Of a DNA stretch of 31,352 nt, positions 26,282-31,352 are shown piece after piece. The stretch's first letter is position 1. Each line of letters starts with the position of its first letter. The notes beneath the pieces are model-generated. The model worked only from the letters and a program-made list of their open reading frames with translations, was not told the origin of the DNA and made no database searches. This DNA is from a virus: the IMG/VR virus record IMGVR_UViG_3300021365_000062, positions 1 through 31,352 of that record; one strand, written 5' to 3'. Made by a program: the position numbers and the translations under genes.

Positions 26282-27709
26282 ATGGTAGCAGTCGTCAAGA
26301 CATTCAACTACACAGGTACTCTACAACAGGCAACCATTCCACCAGGCACTACATCCATTGATGTATACCTTTGGGCGGGAGCAGGTGGCGGCGGTGGTTC
26401 AGACGCAGGTGGTCCAGGTGGCCCAGGTGCGGCGGGACACCATGTGAAAAAAACAGCATTATCAATATCATCAGGACAGATCGGCACCACACTGGAAGTG
26501 GCAGTGGGTGGTGGCGGATCAGGCGGATCATCAGGAGGTGGTGCACCAGGTGGTACTAACGGAAAGAGCAAAACAGCATATTCAGGTGGCAGAGGCGGTA
26601 ACGCTGGACCCAACCCATACTCAGGATCAGGCGGAGGTGGCGGTGGAGCCACTGTCGTATTAATCGATAGCACAGCGGTCGCAACGGCTGGTGGCGGCGG
26701 CGGAGGAGCAGGAGCAGGCGCACACTCTAACGGAACACCCGGGATAAACACAAACTCAGCCACAACCAACACACCAGGCACACTGGGAGAGAACGGCAAG
26801 GACCACGCCGGAGATGGTGGTGGTGGTGGAGCCGGCGGTGGAGGTGCTGACGGTGGTAAATCAGGAAATGCTGGGGCAGGTGACAATGGCGGAACAGGCG
26901 GAAGGTCTGGATCAGATTTGGTACCATCAGGCGGTTCATCAAGTGTAGGGTCAAGTACGACACCAGGAGGCACAAGTGAAGCAAATTATACTGCAGGTGT
27001 GGCAGTGGGCGGACAGGCTAGCTCAACAGGCGCAGATGGAAAAGCGGTTGTCATATTCAACATAGGTGTGTCAGGAGAATTCAAAGTAGGCGGAGCATGG
27101 AAAAGCATCAACCAGGCATTCTTCAAAGTAGGCGGAGCATGGAAAAAAATCACAGCAGGTTATGTGAAGATAGGTGGGGCATGGAAGGCACTTTTCAACT
27201 CAGGGGTAACTTTCCTCTCAACAGCGGCAGGATTTGGTGACGCACAAGGCGGATCTAGTTCAGGCGGAGATGGTACTGGAGGCGGTTGTTTCATAGCAGG
27301 CACGATGATAACCATGCACGATGGTTCGTTGAAACCGGTCGAGCAAGTGGACATAGGCGACGCAGTAGCAGTGGGTGGCAAAGTGTTCGCGACAGGTAAG
27401 TTCTTGATAGACAACTTGTATGACTACAACGGAATACAGGTATCTGGAACACACATGGTCAAGGAAGATGGGGCATGGACAAGAGTTGAAGACAGCAGAA
27501 TAGGTAGATCACTAGGTGATGATGAGGTTATTGTATACGTGTTCGGTAACCAGAACAGAAGAATAATAATCAACGGCACAGAGTTCACAGACTACTTCGA
27601 ATTAAGCGAACAGCAGGAACTAATCAACCACGGCGAAGATATTTTTAGTAATTGGCAGGATCATGATAGACAGATACATGACAAAAATGTTAATATACTG
27701 AATGCTTGA
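26282..27709 (+). CDS. Glycine-rich adhesin-like virion protein with C-terminal Hint domain
   Basis: 475 aa; GGAGG at 26268-26272 supports the ATG at 26282. Residues 1-55 (FNYTGTLQQATIPPGTTSID, VYLWAGAGGGGG) match the glycine-rich domain of many phage tail-tip proteins. Residues ~30-250 are poly-glycine loops, as in gp38-type adhesins. Residues ~267-305 hold three FKVGGAWK-type repeats. Residues ~333-440 form a Hint (hedgehog/intein) domain: Cys336 in CFIAGTMITMHDGS, KPVEQVDIGDAV, and Thr390-His391 in VSGTHMV. In Hint proteins the Cys makes an N-S shift and the peptide can be cut before it. No C-terminal His-Asn and no C-extein are present, so it is not a splicing intein. Role: probable host-contact protein with self-processing. 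It overlaps the oxygenase gene by 8 nt. Confidence 0.72.
   Translation: MVAVVKTFNYTGTLQQATIPPGTTSIDVYLWAGAGGGGGSDAGGPGGPGAAGHHVKKTALSISSGQIGTTLEVAVGGGGSGGSSGGGAPGGTNGKSKTAYSGGRGGNAGPNPYSGSGGGGGGATVVLIDSTAVATAGGGGGGAGAGAHSNGTPGINTNSATTNTPGTLGENGKDHAGDGGGGGAGGGGADGGKSGNAGAGDNGGTGGRSGSDLVPSGGSSSVGSSTTPGGTSEANYTAGVAVGGQASSTGADGKAVVIFNIGVSGEFKVGGAWKSINQAFFKVGGAWKKITAGYVKIGGAWKALFNSGVTFLSTAAGFGDAQGGSSSGGDGTGGGCFIAGTMITMHDGSLKPVEQVDIGDAVAVGGKVFATGKFLIDNLYDYNGIQVSGTHMVKEDGAWTRVEDSRIGRSLGDDEVIVYVFGNQNRRIIINGTEFTDYFELSEQQELINHGEDIFSNWQDHDRQIHDKNVNILNA
27080..27189 (+). repeat. 42-bp-period repeat encoding FKVGGAWK units
   Basis: A near-identical 25-base block starting TTCAAAGTAGGCGGAGCATG begins at 27080 and 27122, with a diverged third copy at 27164, each 42 bp apart. 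The units encode FKVGGAWKSI, FKVGGAWKKI and VKIGGAWKAL, a short linker just before the Hint domain. Confidence 0.85.
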
Positions 27710-28370
27710 TAAATCCTTTTACCACGGCCTACAAGGCGAATGTTTCAAACAGATAAAAAAATATTTCCAAGAGATCAAGTACGAGTTCGACTCGCAACCA
27801 AACAAAGCATTCCTAGAGCCAGAGGATTTCTCAGACAGTGTCAGGGGACTCCCAGATGATTTCGACGACAAGTCAGGGGACTATGTTCATGGTGAATGGC
27901 AGGCACTAGGCATACAATCAGGAGAACACGAAGGCCAATCGTATAATGATTATCCAATACTGTATTCGATACTGCGGAAATTTCCTTATAAAACTAATGT
28001 AGCAATAATGACAGTTGGTCCTGACACAAAGATAGGCAATCACACAGACAACGAAGGTGGATGGAGATATCAGATGTGTTTGGATGACGGTGGTGGAGAC
28101 CAAAGTGGCATGCATGTAATGAATCTCGAGACTCGTAAACAGGAACTGATGACCTGGAAAACAGGAGAAGCGTTTGTATTTCAACCAGATATACAGGTAC
28201 ACAATGGTTTCAACAACAATCCAGGAGAGAGAACCACGTTATTAATTGACTTTTACAAGGAATCATTATACACTAAAGAGAAGTTTGAAAAGTATTACCA
28301 ACACTATTCAGAATGTTTTGAAGGGTTGGAAAATCTGGTAGATGTATATGAATCAAGAAAACAAAAATAA
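27702..28370 (+). CDS. Aspartyl/asparaginyl beta-hydroxylase-like 2OG-Fe(II) oxygenase
   Basis: 222 aa. The catalytic double-stranded beta-helix is visible: the iron ligand motif His114-Thr-Asp116 in GNHTDNEGGWRYQMCL, MTWKTGEAFVFQPDIQVHNG with distal His167, and Arg177 ten residues later in NNPGERTTLLIDFY, the expected 2-oxoglutarate carboxylate anchor. This spacing and the W-x-x-G-E-x-x-x-F pattern are those of the AspH/Asp_Arg_Hydrox family, which hydroxylates Asp, Asn or Pro-type residues in proteins or peptides. All key residues are present, so activity is plausible; the substrate is unknown. Its ATG lies inside the end of the Hint-adhesin gene (8-nt overlap, ATGCTTGA), suggesting coupled translation and perhaps action on that protein. 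It overlaps the SDR-like gene by 29 nt. Confidence 0.75.
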   Translation: MLDKSFYHGLQGECFKQIKKYFQEIKYEFDSQPNKAFLEPEDFSDSVRGLPDDFDDKSGDYVHGEWQALGIQSGEHEGQSYNDYPILYSILRKFPYKTNVAIMTVGPDTKIGNHTDNEGGWRYQMCLDDGGGDQSGMHVMNLETRKQELMTWKTGEAFVFQPDIQVHNGFNNNPGERTTLLIDFYKESLYTKEKFEKYYQHYSECFEGLENLVDVYESRKQK

Positions 28371-28935
28371 GATTGCTGTAATCGGCCACACCCGGGGAAT
28401 AGGTAAAGCCGTAGCCGACCTATACAAGAAAAAAAAATACGAAGTGGTTGGAATGAGTAAAAGCAATGGATTCGACATAATTCACGATCAAGAAAAGATA
28501 ATAGGAAATATAGAGGATTGTAATCTCGTGGTTTTGAACGCACACGCAGACAAGGGACAGTTGAACGTACTCAAAAGGATATACGGTCAACATTCATTCA
28601 GCAATATGAAAGTCGTCGTAATAACAAGCACATCAGGCTTGGAAGAGGACCCAGATTACAACCAATTTCAAGTTTGGGACAAGTTCAAGTATGTTCAGTA
28701 CTGTGAAATCAAAAAAGAACTGATAGAATACATTGAAGAATTGCAAGACGAATTACTATCAAAACCATTATCGGTGTATGATGTGTGTCCTGACGTGGTA
28801 GACACAGACATGACCAAAGGCCTGTGGGAAGACCTACCCAAGTTGACAGCAGACGAAGTGGCAGAAGCAGTGAGATACTGTTTTGAATCAACATTTAATA
28901 TTAACAAGATAGTGATCCAAAAAAATGCAAGATAG
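28342..28935 (+). CDS. Short-chain dehydrogenase/reductase-like protein
   Basis: 197 aa, shorter than the usual ~250. It has a Rossmann start KIAVIGHTRGIGKAVADLY (residues ~10-28) with the glycine motif GHTRGIG at 15-21 in place of TGxxxGIG, then a strand ending VVLNAH where NNAG would stand, TSTSG as the likely catalytic serine region, and Tyr120-x3-Lys124 (YCEIK) as the SDR catalytic pair. DVCPDVVDTDMTK matches the PGxVxTxM region. It is therefore a plausible NAD(P)-dependent oxidoreductase, although the reduced size and changed NNAG motif make the substrate unpredictable. A second ATG at 28348 could be the true start; neither has a clear ribosome binding site. The block from 27702 to 29389 looks more A/T-rich than the structural genes. 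Confidence 0.65.
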   Translation: MYMNQENKNKIAVIGHTRGIGKAVADLYKKKKYEVVGMSKSNGFDIIHDQEKIIGNIEDCNLVVLNAHADKGQLNVLKRIYGQHSFSNMKVVVITSTSGLEEDPDYNQFQVWDKFKYVQYCEIKKELIEYIEELQDELLSKPLSVYDVCPDVVDTDMTKGLWEDLPKLTADEVAEAVRYCFESTFNINKIVIQKNAR

Positions 28936-29389
28936 ATTATGGGACAGAGATAAAGATTACGACACACTGGTCAAGTGGTGGGCTGACTGGGAGTTTGGCA
29001 AAGTGCCTAAAGAATGTTTGCCACCGGATGGTATCGTTGTTGAACACGATAGTGAACCCGTTTGTGCCGCTGGATTGTACATAGGTGTTGGCACACAGTT
29101 TGCGTTCATGGAATGGATAGTGACAGACAAGAATGCAGAACAACGGCTAGTACATAGATGTTTAAAATTGTGTATTAATCGCATAATGGAACTAGCCAAG
29201 CAAAAGGGTATGAAATTGGTGTACACAGCCACAAAAGAACAGGCGTTACACAAAAGATATCAGAAGTACCACAACATGATTCTCACAGAGAGTGGGGTAA
29301 AAACATTCCTGCGGGACTTAGACGGTGCATATTCAGAGGATTTAACTTGGATATCAGACGATGAGCAGATAGAATCACGTAATAAATAA
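28925..29389 (+). CDS. GNAT-like N-acetyltransferase
   Basis: 154 aa. The pattern is LVKWWADWEFGKVPKECLP, then DGIVVEHDSEPVCAAGLYIG, FAFMEWIVTDKNA, a helix ending MELAKQKGMKLVYTAT, and KRYQKYHNMI. That order of strand-strand-helix-strand, including the 'EWIV.D' beta-bulge strand and the last 'G.K.V...' strand, fits small phage-encoded GNAT proteins. A clear Q/R-x-x-G-x-G/A acetyl-CoA loop is not visible (the place reads AEQRLVHR), so catalysis is uncertain. It overlaps the SDR-like gene by 11 nt. Its stop codon TAA lies inside a late promoter-like box, marking the end of the four-gene block. Confidence 0.55.
   Translation: MQDRLWDRDKDYDTLVKWWADWEFGKVPKECLPPDGIVVEHDSEPVCAAGLYIGVGTQFAFMEWIVTDKNAEQRLVHRCLKLCINRIMELAKQKGMKLVYTATKEQALHKRYQKYHNMILTESGVKTFLRDLDGAYSEDLTWISDDEQIESRNK
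29381..29388 (+). promoter_or_regulatory. Late promoter-like box AATAAATA overlapping the GNAT stop
   Basis: AATAAATA is one mismatch from TATAAATA and overlaps the GNAT TAA (29387-29389). It is followed by a ribosome binding site and the small gene at 29408. The same eight bases occur across the stop of the giant gene at 22347. Confidence 0.45.
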
Positions 29390-29393
29390 GCAT

Positions 29394-29399
29394 AAGGAG
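29394..29399 (+). promoter_or_regulatory. Strong ribosome binding site for the 60-aa gene
   Basis: AAGGAG lies eight bases before the ATG at 29408. It is one of the few good Shine-Dalgarno sequences in the window that is outside a coding region, and it fixes the start of this short gene. Confidence 0.75.
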
Positions 29400-29407
29400 T
29401 ACACGAA

Positions 29408-29590
29408 ATGGCAACAAAACAAGAAGTCGCAGACTACATCAACGCAAACTACGAGTCAGCGTGGACGGACGCCGAAGAAGCAAAGATAGATGCTATGCTG
29501 ACGCCCGAGCTGGCAACCATACTGATCAAACTGGTCGGTGACGTAAGTTTCTTGACTGAAGTCAGAGACAACGCATCAAACAACGACTAG
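29408..29590 (+). CDS. Small protein of unknown function
   Basis: 60 aa, acidic, mostly helical by composition: ADYINANYESAWTDAEEAKI, then MLTPELATILIKLVGDVSFL and TEVRDNASNND. No signal peptide or clear membrane segment; the segment ATILIKLVGDVSFL is hydrophobic but short. I do not recognise a family. The good ribosome binding site, the promoter-like box upstream and the tight join to paralog C (3-bp gap) make it a real gene. Its place just before a fibre paralog hints at a small assembly or accessory protein, which is inference only. Confidence 0.65.
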   Translation: MATKQEVADYINANYESAWTDAEEAKIDAMLTPELATILIKLVGDVSFLTEVRDNASNND

Positions 29591-29593
29591 ACA

Positions 29594-30787
29594 ATGGCAT
29601 ACAAGATAAACAATTCATTTGGAACACTGTTGGTCAGTTTGGCCGATGGAACCATAGACACAGCGACAACCGACATTGCCCTGATAGGAAAAGGGTATGC
29701 AGGATTTGGTGAGAAGTTGAACGAAAACCTTGTAAAGCTCTTAGAAAATTTTAACAACACAACTGCACCCAACAATAAAGTCCAGGGTCAACTTTGGTTT
29801 GACCAAACCAACAAACGTATGAATGTATGGACAGGTGACAAATGGAGACCTGCAGGTGGTCCTACAAACTCCGCATCAGCACCAACCAATGCCGTGCAAG
29901 GAGACTTGTGGTTTGACACAACAAACACACAACTCAAAGTGTGGACAGGAACGGTATGGACTTTGATCGGACCGAGTTCGGTGGCAGGATCGGGAGTGAC
30001 AGCGGTCGTCTCAGAGACATCACCAGACAACACAGGATCGAACCAGACATATTTGAAGTTGGTGGCCAATGACGCGGTAGTAGGTGTGGTATCAAACGTG
30101 GCATTCACGCCAAGTGGCACAGACGCCACGGCACAGGCTTTGGTCTCAGCGGGTTTCTCCACGGTGGCACAGGGTATACAACTTTCTTCAGCGGTTGGAT
30201 CAGCCAGTTTCAGAGGAAGTTTGACTGGTACGGCAGACATAGCCACGAGCGTGACAGTTTCAGCAAACAACACAACCAACGAGACTTGTTTTATTGCATT
30301 CGTTGACGGAGCGACCGGCACACAGGGCATTGAAACAGACACAGGCCTGAGCTACAATCCAAGCACCAATGTGCTCACGACCACTGCCTCACAGGCGCAG
30401 TACGCTGACTTGGCCGAGCGTTACGAAGCAGATTGCGACACAGAAATTGGAGACGTGGTGATTTTAGGTGGTAAAGCAGAGATAACAAAATGTAATGAGG
30501 ATCTATCTGACGCCGTGTTTGGTGTGATATCAGAATCTCCGGCCTTGCTGATGAATGCAAAGGCGGGCGACAACGATTCGCATCCTATGGTGGCGTTTAC
30601 AGGGCGGGTGATGGTCAAACTGCAGGGCACAGGCAAAGCAGGAGACCGTGTGGTATCAGCAGGCAATGGTGAGGCCAGAGTGGCTGACCTGGACAAATGT
30701 ACCGCTTTTAATACTCTAGGTAGGTTGATCAAGGATAAATATTCGCAAGACACACAATTAACAGAGTGTGTGATAGGAGTAAAGTAA
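29594..30787 (+). CDS. Fibre-like virion protein, paralog C, with peptidase-G2/IMC-like C-terminus
   Basis: 397 aa. The N-terminal ~200 residues match paralogs A and B (LIGKGYAGFGEKLNENLVKL, VQGQLWFDQTNKRMNVWTG, GDLWFDTTNTQLKVWTG). Residues ~215-265 include CFIAFVDGATGTQGIETDTG and a LSYNPSTNVLTTTASQAQ segment. Residues ~268-397 begin YADLAERYEADCDTEIGDVV and continue VFGVISESPALLMN, HPMVAFTGRVMVKLQG and GDRVVSAGNG. This resembles the C-terminal intramolecular chaperone/self-cleavage domain of peptidase family G2 seen in phage appendage proteins; the match is by pattern memory, so moderate. Such domains help fibres trimerise. No ribosome binding site is visible in the 3-bp gap after the 60-aa gene, so coupling is likely. 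Confidence 0.65.
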   Translation: MAYKINNSFGTLLVSLADGTIDTATTDIALIGKGYAGFGEKLNENLVKLLENFNNTTAPNNKVQGQLWFDQTNKRMNVWTGDKWRPAGGPTNSASAPTNAVQGDLWFDTTNTQLKVWTGTVWTLIGPSSVAGSGVTAVVSETSPDNTGSNQTYLKLVANDAVVGVVSNVAFTPSGTDATAQALVSAGFSTVAQGIQLSSAVGSASFRGSLTGTADIATSVTVSANNTTNETCFIAFVDGATGTQGIETDTGLSYNPSTNVLTTTASQAQYADLAERYEADCDTEIGDVVILGGKAEITKCNEDLSDAVFGVISESPALLMNAKAGDNDSHPMVAFTGRVMVKLQGTGKAGDRVVSAGNGEARVADLDKCTAFNTLGRLIKDKYSQDTQLTECVIGVK

Positions 30788-30791
30788 TTTT

Positions 30792-31352
30792 ATGGCATAT
30801 TCGGCAGGTGACGCAATTTTAGATGATGAATACAACGAGTTCGTAAACAGCAGTAGTGACCCATTTGGATACAACCATTTCGCAGGCCCAGGTTCGGCAC
30901 AGTACGGATTGAACCAATCAACGATTTCAACAGTATCAGCCGGAGACACTGTGCAGGCATCAAGTTGGAACGCACTGTTCACAGGACTAGACAACATTGC
31001 CAACCACACCAACGTTTCTATAACATCATCATCAGTTTCAGCAGGAGACGCCATAGCGATCAGATCAGCATTGGTCTCAGACCTAGCCAACTTGGCGGCG
31101 GCGGTCGCTGGAGGTTCAACATCAGCGACAGCGATAGGAACAGCGGCGGCGGGGGCAAGTTCAAACTCAGGCACTTGGAATGCAACATCAACGATCGAGA
31201 GATCAGTAACATTCGCAAACAACAACACCATGAGGGCGTTCTTCAACGGTGGAGGGTTCATCAGGATTGCACCGACTGCCACTACAGGCATCGATGGTCT
31301 AAAGGACACAGTTTTTGCGGACCTATGCACAGCGGTTGGTAACCTTGACCTC
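30792..31352 (+). CDS. Tail/virion structural protein, 3' truncated by the window
   Basis: An ATG at 30792, four bases after the paralog C stop, opens a frame that runs without a stop to the window end (187 codons). It reads MAYSAGDAILDDEYNEFVNS, then GPGSAQYGLNQSTISTVSAG, DTVQASSWNALFTGLDNIA, and later TFANNNTMRAFFNGGGFIRI. The opening 'AGD.I.D..YN.F', the 'SAGD.V.ASSWN.L' segment and the 'R.FFN.GG.I.I' motif are typical of a tail protein family I know from tailed marine phages; its exact role is unknown to me. The composition is rich in Ser, Ala and Thr, like its neighbours. Confidence 0.7.
   Translation, partial: MAYSAGDAILDDEYNEFVNSSSDPFGYNHFAGPGSAQYGLNQSTISTVSAGDTVQASSWNALFTGLDNIANHTNVSITSSSVSAGDAIAIRSALVSDLANLAAAVAGGSTSATAIGTAAAGASSNSGTWNATSTIERSVTFANNNTMRAFFNGGGFIRIAPTATTGIDGLKDTVFADLCTAVGNLDL

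Noticed and set aside
26308-26973. 221-codon proline-rich frame on the minus strand
   Set aside because: It is the reverse complement of the poly-glycine region; GGN codons read as NCC proline codons.
27287-27709. Intein in the glycine-rich protein
   Set aside because: The Hint N-terminal blocks are present, but no C-terminal His-Asn pair or downstream extein exists before the stop, so protein splicing is unlikely.
30965-31342. 125-codon plus-strand frame at the right edge
   Set aside because: It is out of frame within the better-supported tail gene from 30792, and its Arg/His-rich translation resembles a shadow.

Overview
The window is part of the late, virion-structure region of a T4-like tailed phage (contractile-tail myovirus). 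All genes lie on the plus strand. They are packed with stop/start overlaps of 1 nt (TAATG) up to about 30 nt, or gaps of at most 42 nt, and both window ends cut into genes. The order is: tube cap/initiator-like fragment, gp53, hub protein, gp5-like hub/spike, gp25, gp6, a giant gp7-position protein, a small structural protein, then fibre-like genes. The sequence style (gp5 with an OB-fold and an S74-like tail, an enlarged gp6, a giant wedge protein, fibre paralogs sharing an N-terminal module) is what I know from marine T4-like phages, chiefly cyanophages and relatives. The host cannot be fixed from this window. No tRNA, CRISPR array, insertion sequence or integration gene was seen, and there is no non-coding stretch over 300 bases.

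Region 1 (1-9470) encodes the baseplate core: the C-terminal part of a tube-cap/initiator-like protein, wedge gp53, a 773-aa hub protein, an 837-aa gp5-like spike with no visible lysozyme domain, gp25 and a 1160-aa gp6. A T4-type late promoter (TATAAATA) and an 18-bp perfect palindrome that swallows the start codon sit just before gp6.

Region 2 (9470-22351) is one gene of 4293 codons, 41% of the window. Its N-terminus resembles giant baseplate wedge proteins of marine phages. Embedded in it are a cupredoxin domain with a complete type 1 copper ligand set, a carbohydrate-binding-like W...W module, seven FG-GAP repeats (one predicted seven-bladed propeller), and a C-terminal series of beta-sandwich-like repeats carrying DGST turns.

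Region 3 (22361-31352) holds a small structural protein, three paralogous fibre-like proteins sharing an approximately 200-aa N-terminal module, and the start of another tail protein. Between the second and third paralog sits a tightly overlapping four-gene block: a glycine-rich adhesin-like protein ending in a Hint (hedgehog/intein) domain, an aspartyl/asparaginyl hydroxylase-like 2OG-Fe(II) oxygenase, a short SDR-like protein and a GNAT-like acetyltransferase. The next gene has its own late promoter-like box and a good ribosome binding site. The most interesting proposal is that this block is a virion-protein self-processing and modification module attached to the adhesin; this is inference. 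S74, Hint and peptidase-G2-like C-termini together give three different candidate self-cleaving or assembly-chaperone modules in one tail cluster.
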